Shown in pieces: positions 11,139-22,699 of a DNA stretch of 64,000 nt. The DNA is from Pseudocercospora fijiensis CIRAD86. Taxonomy: Eukaryota; Ascomycota; Dothideomycetes; Mycosphaerellales; Mycosphaerellaceae. How positions within the stretch are numbered: position 1 is the stretch's first letter; each line of letters begins with the position of its first letter. The position numbers and the translations under genes were made by a program. Under the pieces are notes generated by a model. The model was not told where the DNA came from, did no database searches, and saw only the letters and a list, made by a program, of their open reading frames with translations. The stretch lies in the NCBI RefSeq assembly GCF_000340215.1, contig NW_006921541.1, positions 677,876-741,875 of the forward strand, read 5' to 3'.

Positions 11139-12951
11139 ATGCCTCCGAGAACCACCACCACCAACACCCTGACTGGCCAGTTTTCGCTGAGTCAAAGCGC
11201 CGATAACGATGTTACTTGCCCTCTGCAAAACAGCGACGGTAGTCACTGCAGGAAGCGATGCCTCGGCGTAAGTCTGCTCCTCTATCACTCTCCCCCCTAC
11301 CGCTACTCACCACTCCACCGACCTTCCTTCCAAACGTGCAAGAACAAAACACGCACCTGCCCTGCCCCGCGCCTCGCCTCGCCTCGCCTTACTGAACTAA
11401 CCATGCCTCGCTCGACAGGAGAAGAAGTACCGCTCGATGCAAGAGCATATCCGCCGAGCCCATCCCGAGTACTACATCCCCAAGCTGCCGGCCACCAAGG
11501 AGAGCTTCGAGTTGATGATCAATTCCCCTCCTCACGAGCGCCCCGAGATTGATCCCAACCACGCCAACCATAACCGTGGCCAGCACAATTACACACAACA
11601 GCAGCTCTCTGATCCGTCAGGTCTGTCTCCCAACCAGTACCAGTATGGCGCGGGGCTCACTGCCTTTGAAGGATTTGCGAACCCCTTGAGCGGTGGACAT
11701 GATGGTGGCTATTACAGCATCGCCGACGCCGAGGCCCAGGCGATATACAATGGCTTTGAAGCCGGCCGAGGATCGGCTGAATATCGCAGAGGCTCGCTGA
11801 TACCGGCCGCCTCTGCCGCCCAGGCCCTCGCACAGCTGCACTACCAGCACAAGGCAGAGTCAGACTGGCATCAGGATGACGGCTTGGCACAGGTGAATTC
11901 CCTCCTGCTTGTTGACTCATTCTCGCCTACAAATACTGAGGCAGATCAACTTCAGAATTCCTACGGCTTCGGGAACGATGACTTCAAGAGCTCTCACCTC
12001 ACCGTCGACCCTGCTTTGGAAGATGCAAGCTTCATGGCGGGTCAAGCGTATCCAGCCACACTGGCTGGTGAGCAGTCTAGTCTTCTCCCCGGCCTAGCCC
12101 GTTCGCCTGACAGAGCGAACGCTCTGCCGCCCATGCAGCGCAGCTTGTCAAGATCAGGCCCGATGAACAGGGCTCGAAAGTCCAGCTTGACCCAAGCCAG
12201 ACTCGGTAAGCATGAGCGTCGAAAGTCGAACGAGTACAAGAGGCGTAGCGGCGACAGAAAAGCCCTGTCTACCGACCCCACACCTGCCGCACTATATGGC
12301 AAGCGGTGGGAAGACCTCATCGACGCTGCTGCTAGTGCCACAGAAGAGGAGGAGGGCTCCCGGGATCTTACGCCGGTAGGTGGTTTGGCACCATCACCAT
12401 ACCCAGTTCCTGCTTTTTTTCAGAGCAGCTGATCAAAGCTTCAGATTCCAGCTTCACCTTACCAATCACCCCAGGTTAACTCTAGGACGTCCTTGCCGCC
12501 ATTTGCACTCGGTTCACAGTTTCAGTCATATCAAGCCTCGCCACTCACGAGGGCGCTAACGCCGCCTCCCGCTGACGACGGAGCACTTGGTCTTCAACCC
12601 TTTCCCTCAGTTGACTCGAGCTTATCGTCCCATCAGCATCATAACAGCACCGACTCCGGCTCGCAATTCCACATCATGCACGCTTCATCGATCGATTCTA
12701 ACTCATCACCTGTTTTTAACTCAGCAGCAAACTCTGGCGACAGTGGCGGGAGTCCCATGGTCTACTGTGCAGGCTGTAGAAGAGCCTGCAAGGTCGAGGT
12801 GTGCTACGCTTGTACAGCATGCATATGTGCAGTGTGCTCCGCGTGCACAGATGCGATCATCTCGGAGCAGTCTCGCGGTCGGATGTCTGGTTGCCCCAAG
12901 TGCCATGCCATGGACAGCGCGTACAAGCCATTCCAGCTCGAGTTCAGATAG
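11139..12951 (+). CDS. Zinc-binding protein: N-terminal C2H2-like finger, C-terminal Cys-rich RING-like domain
   Basis: Three exons, 11139-11267, 11419-12375 and 12445-12951, give 530 residues. Intron 1 is 151 nt (GTAAGT...CGACAG); intron 2 is 69 nt (GTAGGT...CTTCAG). Exons 1-2 join to CPLQNSDGSHCRKRCLG then EKKYRSMQEHIRRAHPEYY, a C2H2-like finger leading into PKLPATKESFELMI, which I recognise from an uncharacterised ascomycete family. A long Ser/Gln-rich linker with RRKSNEYKRRSGDRK follows. The C-terminus (about residues 472-530) has CAGCRRACKVEVCYACTACI, then CSACTD and CPKC, a cross-brace-like Cys pattern. Probably a nuclear regulatory or ubiquitin-related protein, by analogy only. The TAG at 12949 is followed in the same frame by another Cys-rich ORF (next entry). 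Confidence 0.82.
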
Positions 12952-12963
12952 CATCGGCAAGAG

Positions 12964-13338
12964 ATGGAGTCTCCCGCAATTGCCGCAAGCTTTCCTGGGC
13001 CATATCTGCGTTCACCTTCACGAGCGCCGGTCATAGTGAAAGCGGAGACTTCAGGACGTGGCAAGCAGCTCTGCATTCAGTGCAAGAAGCAAAGATACGA
13101 GCACGACTTTGAGCGATTCCAGGTCGCCAACTGGCCCACCTGCAATCTTTGCGCCGAGCGATACAGCAGAGGCGTGAAACCTCTCAGCGAGGAACTTTAC
13201 TGCTCATGGTGCGCACGAACACTACCCAAAGCCAATTTCATCCGCAAGGGTTGCGGGTGGCTCTCCTGCAACGACTGCTCTGCAGTGGTTAGAGAGCCCA
13301 AGCTCGAGCCTCACATCAAGCAGGAACAGCAGGACTGA
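12964..13338 (+). CDS. Cys-rich ORF in frame with, and 12 nt after, the preceding stop
   Basis: ATG at 12964, 124 residues, ending at TGA 13336. It carries four CxxC pairs: CIQCKKQRYEHDFERF, CNLCAERYS, CSWCARTLPKANF and CNDC, i.e. two likely zinc sites of four Cys each. It lies in exactly the same frame as the preceding gene; only TAG plus CAT CGG CAA GAG separates them. Options: a separate small gene (unusually tight spacing), a C-terminal extension reached by stop readthrough, or the original C-terminus cut off by CAG to TAG. I found no intron that bypasses the stop in frame. The Cys spacing makes chance coding unlikely. Confidence 0.65.
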   Translation: MESPAIAASFPGPYLRSPSRAPVIVKAETSGRGKQLCIQCKKQRYEHDFERFQVANWPTCNLCAERYSRGVKPLSEELYCSWCARTLPKANFIRKGCGWLSCNDCSAVVREPKLEPHIKQEQQD

Positions 13339-14275
13339 ATACGACCTCTGGGCTACACTCATTATCATTATATAACGAATTTACGAAAAGAGGGAAGGGC
13401 CTCGTGACTTTCGCATTGCAAGGCGCTGGTGGAGAAGAGTTGCGACTTATACGTTTTTTAGAGTTCCCTCATTTACGACTAGGACGACAAGGGGATGGGA
13501 TGGGATGAAGAAGAAGAAAATGATACCCCTGGCCGCCTATTTCCAGATGGGCCGAAGGAGTTTTTACCATAGAGGAGAACATTTGCGTTTGAAAAGCTGG
13601 TTCCGTGGAAGGGACAGGGCGCTGGGCGCTTTTTTGGAATTGGTTGACTGGTTTTTGCTTCTTGCTTGATGTCTTTTCTCTCTCTTTCTTGTAGATAGCT
13701 TTGGATGAGCTCAGCTCTATGGGTAATCCGGCAGTCATTGCTAGGTATTTAGAGATGGGTGGACGTGGGAATGGAATGAAATGAAATGCAATGAATCGAA
13801 ACGATATCTCGGTGTTGAGATGATGCGGGTTTTGATTCCGTCTACTTCAGATCGAAGTTTTCTACCTACTAGAATCTAAATACGATGATACATGTAGGTA
13901 CTGCTTCGAGTAGTACGTGTAAGGTAGGATGAAGTGAAATGGAAGGAAGCAAGACAACTTGGAAGGCAATATTTGAATAGGTATATTGTAACTTGCCTCG
14001 ACCTCTACTTCGAATGGTTAGTCTGAACTGGATACATGAGGTGATGCGTAGGTGTAGGTATTCCTGGTAGAAGCCTATGAATGATATCGCTGTTTCATTC
14101 ATCTTTGAGCTGAGAGCGATTGTCTTTGCATGTGCATGTGCGTGTGTGGAAATGGATCTTGAGTTCAAAGGGTAGCTCGTACTGCCTTTTTTGTAACTAT
14201 GAATATATAGCTACGGTTTTTTTCACTCGGTAGTTGTAGTTAATATTCGTATAAGAGTGTAGGGTAGCTGAGGTA
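13339..14275. other. 3' flank leading into the repeat island
   Basis: Unique-looking sequence with purine-rich runs (13500-13560) and ordinary CpA/TpG content up to about 14.2 kb, after which composition changes sharply. No gene supported on either strand. Confidence 0.5.
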
Positions 14276-17200
14276 GACCTGACGTTTATGTTAGCTTATC
14301 CTGCCTTTTATTATTACGTTATAGGTAGTTAGTTTGCTATAACTGGATTTGCTCTATACGTGTCTTAGGAAAGTGTCTCGCTAAGCGTAGGCGAGGAGAG
14401 TGAACTCGCTAGTAGAGAAGCTGCGATTGTTGTTTTAGATATAAAGTTATATCGAGTATAGTACGTAAAGTTAGCCTAGGGTTAGGTAGTTATTAAAATT
14501 TACAATATACGTAGAGTTATAAGCCGTATCGTTTATCTCGATTGCCGAGGACGAGAACGAGAGTACTTGCTATAATTATAAGCAGTTGTTAGAAGATTTT
14601 AGTACCCGGCCGATTAGCCCTATATATAATTTCCGAGGCATTCCTTCGTAGATAACCGGATCTAAGAAGTGTTAATATTGCTAGCTAAAATAGGCATTCC
14701 GCGGATGCTAGGGTCTCTAACCTTATATCGTCGAAACCTAATAGTATAGGGCCTATTTTCTATATAGGAGGTGTTGCTAAAGTCGCTATAGCTATCTATT
14801 ATTACTACAATACTTATTAACTTATTTAATCTAGCTCTTTAATCTAGCTCTTTAATATAGCTTATCTTATCCCTATTTCTATAACCTATTAACTGCGCTA
14901 TTCGCTATTTAGTCCGTTAACCTAAGGCTCCTTTATGCCGAAGGAACAGTTTAAATAGATATAGCCCTTTGTAACTAACTTCTAAGAGAAACATAAGGGC
15001 GCTCGTTATAAGGATAGGTTATCGTAGCGGACGATATACTACTATCGTTATCGGCGTAACTTTAATCGCAATCGAGAGCTAGGTATTAGTATCTATAAGG
15101 TAGAGTTTTATAAGGACCTATACGACGCGTCGATAGCTATAATCGCGGTATTCGATCGGAAGGCGGATAAGGAGCCTCGTAGCTATAAGATCGCTCGAGG
15201 AGGCCGCGATTCGGCGTATAGTAATAACAATATCTATAGTTATACGATAGACTATATAGTGAGGTTAATATAGTAGATTAAGTCGTGTTACGAAGCTAAC
15301 TAGACTAGCTATAGGATGTAAGGGCTTCTAGTAATAGCCTCCGGGTTGTTATCGAACACCTAATAGATTAGTATAACTATAAAACGGCTTATATATTCTA
15401 CCTACTAAAGGAGGGTACTAATATAGGTCGTCTTACTATTATTGGAGCGTACCGTGCAAAGAAAGGTATTATAAAGTAGTCTGCAAAGAAGAATATAAAG
15501 AGGGTATCCCTAACTAAGAAGGGCAATATTCGATTATAGCTAGACAACCTTAATCGTTATCTCGGCCCTCTTATAGACGATATTACAGGCGTAGGACTCT
15601 CCTATAAGGCTCTCTCTATCCGTATAGAGGCATTCTAGTATAAGGGTGTTGTATAGCAGGCCGACTAGTAGCGTAAGTTGCTAAATAGTGGTATTGCTAG
15701 TAATGTAGGTTCCTATTTCTTTAGAGCTAGTAGTGCCTTAGGCATTAGCTTTCCGGCTCTCTTCCTAATATACAAATTTCGATAGCAACGACTAACCGTC
15801 TATATATAGTTATTTCTCTTCGATGCGACCTACAAAACGTCCGATAATAACTTCTACCTATTTATAGTCTATATCCGCAATGCCTTCGGCTCCTAGATAC
15901 TAGGGAGGCATATATTGCTATAGAGCTAGCGAGCAAAGCTAATTAAGGCTAGGCTTTAAGTATTAAAGAAATAGGCACCCGGCTAGAAGCCTATAGTAGC
16001 TATAACTAACGACTCGGCTTAAGAACAACGCGCTATTCGACTAGCATTTAAAGAGGAGGCTATAACTATATATCTCTATTAACGATACGCTAAAGAGACC
16101 TTCCTACGACACTTCCCCGAGAAGCAGTATCTACAGGTTTAGCGGCTATTTTCCTATGCGATTTACTACGCCCGTAGCGACGTAGAAGTTATCGATACTA
16201 TCGATAGAATCGTATAGGAATTGAGAGACAAATACGCCTCGGATAAACAGGTGCAATACCTCCTTAATAACTAGCGTAAGAAGTCGTATCTATAGGCGAC
16301 TTAGGTACGGCTAGGAAGCCCTCTTTTAATATAGGTCTAGATAACATCGCCTCTCGAGGGCTATTATAACGCTATTAAATACGATAAGAGGAAAGAGATA
16401 GTCTAGCTGTCTATATATAGTACTATAGTCGAGCTAATAACAATCGACGCTCGATTGTTATAGAAGGCAGACCTTTAACTATACTAGGTTAGAAAATCTA
16501 CTAACTTCTAGAAGGTTAAAGAGATACTATTCTTCGAGCGGCTTCAACCTCTAGCGGCTTAGGACCTTGTTAGAAAGCAGCTATCAATCGTAGAAGAGTA
16601 TAAGGCAAAGGGCCTACCGACCTACTATAGCCTTATGCTATATAATAGATAGGAGCCGGCTCCGGCTTACTATAACTGCCTTCCGTAGTTTTAAACCTAC
16701 CTACCTTGTTACTATATCCTTAGGTTCTACCTGTTTGTTACGCTATTAACACTCTAGCAACAATAGGTATACGTTAATTAGTATACTAGCTTCAATTCTA
16801 TAAAGATAAGCCTATATTAGAAGTAGCGAGACAGCGATTAGTTATAGCTAGAAGGCTACGAAGATACGCGGAAGCTATAGACTATAGGAGATCTATATCT
16901 TCGTAATTTAAGGTCGCACTATAACGAGGCCGCCGAGGGCCTATTTTAACACTTCTATCGTATTCGCGACGATAAGACTATTAATCTAGTAGTACGCGAC
17001 AGCTATATACGCGGCTTCCTTCGCAAGGTTAAGGATACGCTATATAGCCTTACTAACTACTCGATTACTAATTACTACGAGAGCGGCGCCCCTAAGGTTA
17101 CCTTTATAGGTAAGCGGCCGCGGTAGTAGACCTTATACCTTCTAGCGTAGCCGACGACTCTAACTCGGTCGACAACCTTAACCTTCCGAGCGCTAGCTAT

Positions 17201-17329
17201 AGCGCGGCCGCCGCGATAGCGACAATAATAGCGTATTAATTAGGCTCTATTATCGTTACCTACGCGCCCTTACTTCGAGCCGCTATATCGCGAGTCGCTA
17301 CTAGATATATAGTCGGTATAGCCTATAGA
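14276..17329 (+). mobile_element. Mutator-like (MULE) transposon copy 1, left part, RIP-degraded
   Basis: Plus-strand frames interrupted almost only by TAG/TAA still read like a MULE transposase. Near 15800-16120 there is LFLFDATYKTSDNNFYLF, the usual DDE-type first-Asp region, then IVAITNDSA and EQRAIRLAF. Around 16340-16380 comes SPLEGYYNAIK. Cys/His motifs of a SWIM-type finger cannot be read through the decay. CpA and TpG are nearly absent. The left boundary is set where composition shifts and is approximate; I could not find a terminal inverted repeat there. The element is interrupted at 17329 by the chromovirus and resumes at 32543. Confidence 0.72.
17325..17329. repeat. Target-site duplication, left copy (ATAGA)
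   Basis: ATAGA directly precedes the left LTR and recurs directly after the right LTR (32538-32542). The second MULE copy, read on its own plus sense, carries the uninterrupted site CCTATAGATATCGAC with a single ATAGA. Confidence 0.9.
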
Positions 17330-17451
17330 TGTTATACATCGTATATTATAAAGTAGATAATTATTCTAAGTCTATCTAGGCTTAGAGAAGTATATACTAT
17401 AGGAGGCTAGGGCCTCCTACCTAGCCTATGCCTATACCTGCCTTCGTAATA
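17330..17451 (-). repeat. Left LTR (3' LTR of the element), 122 bp
   Basis: Aligns without gaps to 32416-32537. I count five differences, all transitions, as expected from RIP or short divergence time. The minus-strand sense runs from TATTACGAAGG (ancestral TG start) to ATGTATAACA. Confidence 0.9.
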
Positions 17452-17519
17452 GAATCCCCCGGTCCCGAAATGTCTGCGACTACGCGGACGGTAGACTTAG
17501 TATCTATATATATAACAAA

Positions 17520-20500
17520 AGAGATTTTAGGCTATACGCTCCTAGTTTTCGTCTCGCTATCCCTATTCTTCCTTGCCCGCTAATACTTAATATCCTATTT
17601 CCTCTAGCTAGGTCGTTAACGCGCGAGAGTATAAGAAGCACTACTGTTCGCTAACTGCGGGGTCTCTAGGATGCTCGTTATCGGGTTCTCCTTACTATAG
17701 AAGGCGCAGTTCTAGAAAGCGGAGGCCCTTTTTCTTATTAGTAGGATGTAGACTATTAAAAGTCTCTACGGTAAGTTTTCCGAGCGCCTTACGTAGGCCC
17801 TTATCGCCGCTCGGTCGTACTAATCTATAGAGCGCGGTAAGTAGTTTAAAAAGGTCGCTTTCCTCTTATCTAAGGTACTATAGTAGCGGTAGGTCTTTTA
17901 TAGCCTTAATCGCATTCGTAGCGGAGTTAGGTTCTTTAGATATACGCTAGATAGAATCGATAATTAGGGGTAGACTTAGGGTCGGCTCGTCTTCGTTATC
18001 GTATTTAATAGTGCCGTCTTCTAACTAGAAATCGGCGAGTGTATTTATAAACTCTATAATATTATCGAGGCTAGTAGGGTCGAATTTGCCGTTCTATTCG
18101 GTACCTTCCTAGTCGAATTAGTTACCGTAGTCTACAACCTCTCTCTAATTCTCTTCTAGTAGTTAGGCAAACGTAGTACCGAACTTCTAATATAGCGCGA
18201 TATATCTCTCGTACTATAACCTCTCGTCGGTGTTTAGTTCGGCGAGGTCTTCGTCGTCTATTACTTAATCGTAGCCGCTGTCTTCGAGCGCGTCGCCGAC
18301 GGCTCTTATAAGGAGGCCGACGTATTACTTGAATTCTTACGGGTCGGTGTCCTTCTACTAATTTCCTTATAACGTAGCTAATACCTTCCGAAAGTCGTCG
18401 TCGTCCTATCTATAGTTACGTATCGCCTCGATTAGTAAGATACGGCTATCGTCGATAGACGTAGGCTCCGGCGGAATTTACTAGACTATCTTTATAGGGC
18501 GGGCATATATTAGCTCCGCGAAATATAGCTGTTTTACGGCCTCGAGCTTATCGAGAATATCCTCCCTAGGGGGCCGAAACGCGTTATCTATAGTAGACCT
18601 AGAGTACCCGGTATCCTTAGTCGCGATTTGCTATAGCGGCCGTCCGCCGCTTCGGTCGTCGAGTTCCCGCGCGAAGTGCTTAAGTAGCTATCTAACGTCG
18701 TTATCTCCCTTATAGTAAACGATAGTCGCCTAGGGCATAGGCTAGATCTTGTTATTTCCGTCTATTAGGACGAGCGCCTTTATCTAGTATCGAAGGACGG
18801 CGGCTTTTAATAGTAAGGGTACCGCCGATATAAGGAGCTTGCTTATTAGGTAAAGTATTAAGCGGTCGCCGTTTTGTTAAATAACGTTTATTATTTGCTT
18901 AGGGGCGTAACTTAGCATCTAGTTCGTCTAGTTGCGAAAAGCGTTTATATCTACGTCTCTATCGTCTCTAGATATACTAGTAACGAAATCTCGATTCGGG
19001 AAAGGGTCGGCTTTATTAATTTTCTCGATCTTATCCTAAGCGGATACTAGCATTTAGGAGACCTAGAAGTAAATGTTTCCGCACTCGTAGTCGAAATTTA
19101 ATACGACTAGTATTAGATAGTAGAGGTAGGCTTTCTATTCTTTGTCTAGGAATATCGCGAGGATAAGCTAGCTAGTATCGATATTAAGTTCGTAAAAGGC
19201 TACGGAGCGGCGGATAAAATCCTTCTCCTACTCCCTTAATAGACGTAGCTTATTACCGGGTAGTACCCGCTCTAAGTCTGCGTTACGGAAGGCTATTATA
19301 AGTCTCGGGAAGTCGAAACGGCTTATAGGGAGGCGGATCGTCGAATCCGTAAGGAGTCCTTAGGGAGCTAGTCCTACGTAGATAGCGGCGTCTACGATCT
19401 CCTTATCTACGCGAGTTGTAGGTTTACTTAAGTCTAAATTGCCCTTATCGGTTGCTTTCTTCGGCGCCGCTACGGATTTCGCGGCTTACGCTTTAGTAGA
19501 CCTAGCCTTTCCTACTATTACGGCCTTCCCGGCAGGCGCCTTTATAGATTTACCTTTCCCGGCATCTAGGTCGGCTTTGCTATCGTCGGCTTTAGTAGAC
19601 TTAGCCTTTTTAGTAGCGGTTAGCGGGTCGGCTTTGCTATTGTCGGCTTTAGTAGACTTAGCCTTTTTAGCGGCGGCTAGAGCCGACGTAGGTACATCCT
19701 TGCGCTTTCTAGCTATCGAGGTAGAGGCGGCCTTCTATACTTTCGCGGCTTTCTAGGCCGCTTTCTAGGCCTTTGCGTCGGCCTGCTCCTAGGCCTTCTG
19801 TTCTTAGAGTTTAGCCTTGAATTTCTTAGTCTATATAGATATCCTCTAGTCGATTGCTTTTTTCTACTTTATATAGTCGGGATATAGTAGTATCGCCGGG
19901 CGTTAGTATCCGTCTTTCGTTATCGCCTTAGCCTTCTCTTCGTAGTAGGCTAAAGGAATATCCTAAAAGATTATGCCTTAGGTAGCCGGTATAAGACTTA
20001 ATATTAGGTCTATTAGTAGGGCGCGTAGGCCTAGTAGGAAACGGCCTAACTATATCTAAAAGTTGCGGATAACGCGCTCGAAATCCCTAGTAATGTCGCT
20101 ATATTCTAATTGCTACTTCTCGTCGTCTATAAGCGCCGCGATTAACTATATATATATCGAGCGCTATATTTTTAGCTGTTCGCCCTAAAGAATTAGCGCC
20201 GGGTAGGGTTTAGGGAAGATATCGTAGATAGACTCGAGGTCTTCGATAATTCTCTACCTTAGATCTGCCTTATAACGCTCGAATATATCGGCGATTAGTC
20301 CGGCGAAACAACTCGCTACCTCTATATAGTTTACGAGGCAGCCTACTCCTTCCGTAACCTAGTATACTAGCGCGTAGTAGGCGACGGTAATAGGCGTTAT
20401 TTCGCCTTAGTAAATCGTCTAAAAAGCCGTTATATAAGCAAGACTGTTTCGCTCGTATCTTAGGACGGCGTAGTTCGGTATCGTAAAGTCCTCCGGAGCC

Positions 20501-22236
20501 TTAGAGGTATATAAGATCGAGTTATTCGTAGAGAAATCGCCTTTATTAATATTATATAGTAGCTTGTTACCGGCGGTCGCCTACTCGAGTAAGCGTACGT
20601 TAGCACTATAGTAAGGGTTTCTCGGTCCGCTCTAGCCTTTCCTTATCTATCTAGGAGGGTAGATCTCGCCCGTACTCTTTTAAATCGCCTTAGGCTATTC
20701 GCCGGGGGGGGCGTATTACTAATTTACGTACTTTTCGGAACCGTATATAGAATCCGGGTTAATAAGCGCCGTCTTAAATTCGTTAAGGCTAAAATATAAT
20801 AGCTAGACCGATGCGAGGTATACCGCTAGTCTATTAGGCAAAATATTAATAAGCTAGTCCGCCCGTAGTGCCGCGCGTACGCCGAGAATAGCCTTCTTCC
20901 TAGCTTAGGTAGGCTTCTCGTCGTCGGCGTCGAAATCGTACTCGTCCTTAAAAGAGGCGAGGTCCGGCTAGAGGCAGTTGCTATATACGTCGCGGCCCTT
21001 ATTATCCTTTTTTCTAAACTTCCTCTTATACTAGTCGAGCTTAGCCTTCGAGGCCTTCTTAATATCGGCGAGACGCGTAGCGCGCTCGCCCTCTATCTCC
21101 GATTCGATCTATAGGGCCTTATAGCTATTGTCTTTAAGGCCCTCTTCTCTCGATTCCTTACGATAGACCTAGCGTCTAGCCTTAGTCTCTATACCGTCGC
21201 GAAGCTTCTATTCGTAGAGGTCGAGGCGTTCGCGACCCTACTAATCGTAGGTATCGTAGTAGTGCGGCGCGTCGGCGTTATAGCTAGTCTCTAAGGTATA
21301 GTAGAGGCGGTTTCCTAAGGCGCCGATCGTTTTATAGACCTAAGGTATAGCTATATACTCGATCCGAGGAGTGCCGAAAGCCGTATATCGCTCGGCGTAG
21401 ATAGGAGCTACGGGTAACTATAGTACTAGAGCTTTCTCCGGCCTACTATTCGTTATAATCTTATATAGGAGTTTGTATTCGCGTCGTATTATACCGTTAA
21501 TAGAACGTACTAGTATACTAGGTACGTCCGAGACGGCGTTAGCCTTATAGCTAGCTCTATCGATATATAAGAGTATATCGGAGAACCTTAGCACCTTGTC
21601 TAGGTACGGTATACGTAGGATTTCGCCCGGCTTAGGTAGTGCGATAATAAGGCGCTTTATCTTAGGCGCCTATCTCTTAGTAGCCTTCTATCCTTACTCT
21701 TCTTTCCCGTCGTTATCGGATATATCTTCCTTAACCTCGTCGTTATCCTATCCTTACTCTTCCCTATCGGTAGATATAGCCTACTTTCCTACTACTCCTC
21801 TATTATCTAGAGTAGTAGACTAATTATCCTTAGGATTTCCCCTATCTCCCGTAGTATCCTTATCCTTAGTTCTAGGAATAGGCTCCCCTTCTTCGTTATT
21901 GCTTTTTTTATTTTTATTTTCTTTATTCTCGTTTTCTTTATTCTCGGGAATAGGCTCCCGTCCTCTATTTTCCTTATAGTCTTTATTGCTATCTTCTCTA
22001 TCTATTTCTATAGCCTTAGGATCCTCTCTATTCTTAACTCTATTACTCTTTCCTATTTCCTTAGGATCTTCGTCGCGCTATAGCGATATCGTTACCTAGC
22101 CGGACGGAGGCGTTTCGGGGGTGCCGCCTAGTAGAGGCGTGTATTCTAGTAGAGGTATGTCTTCCTAGCCGAATATCGCCGCGCCGCGCTTTAACTAAAG
22201 CTTCGACCCGCCGGCTATAGTAGTAATGCTTCTTAT
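17520..22236 (-). pseudogene. Additional ORF of the chromovirus, about 1,570 codons, function unknown
   Basis: Reading the minus strand in one fixed frame from about 22236 gives a continuous protein-like sequence down to about 17520. It is broken only by TAG/TAA codons that fit ancestral CAG, CAA or TGG; I saw no indel over 4.7 kb. The start codon is probably the ATA at 22236 (ATG before RIP). Order: Gly/Pro-rich start, a charged Lys/Glu/Asn-rich region (about 22080-21660), a long globular-looking region (about 21660-19880), a Lys/Ala-rich linker with a repeat (KKAKSTKADNSKAD and KKAKSTKADDSKAD, about 19570-19680), and a second globular region (about 19450-17580) with acidic stretches such as DDEDLAELNTDER. 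No reverse transcriptase, integrase, env-like membrane helix or signal peptide is visible. It lies between the chromodomain end of pol and the 3' LTR, the place of env or extra ORFs in other LTR elements. Confidence 0.72.
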
Positions 22237-22699
22237 AATGCTTGTTTAACGTTACTATAATATAGATAGCTATAGTTACGCGCCTCGTAGCTATATATAT
22301 TGTTACGCCTCGTAGCTATATATATTGTTGTTATCGTTAATCCGAGCGATAGTTAAAATATTACTTCGGCGATATAGTCCGAGCTTCTACGTACCGCGTT
22401 AGTAACGGTCGCGCGGGTACGTAAACCTTATTCTAGCCGCGTATATCTAATAGATAGAAGGCGCTAGAATAGCTAGAAAGTAAGGGTACGGGAGAAGGAT
22501 AGAGTAGCGTCTTAGGCCCGATATCTAGGTCTATAATACGTATAAGATCTGTTTAAGTAATTTTCCTAGAAACTTCTTAGATTTCTCCTAATAGGGGAAA
22601 AACCTATAGCTATAGGTCGAGGTACCGATTCGTAGTAATTAGAGGGAAACGTAATATAGTAAAAAAGGACGGTAAGGTATCGTTACGGAGGATTCTACG

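Noticed and set aside
12921..13054. Intron (GTACAA...ACTTCAG) that would bypass the TAG at 12949
   Set aside because: It leaves the downstream Cys-rich frame out of phase, so it cannot fuse the two modules.
19439..19756. 105-codon plus-strand ORF, hydrophobic Ala/Leu/Val-rich
   Set aside because: It is the antisense shadow of the Lys/Ala-rich linker of the minus-strand third ORF of the chromovirus.
21596..21823. 75-codon plus-strand ORF in the repeat island
   Set aside because: Lies antisense to the charged N-terminal part of the third ORF; no start context or domain.
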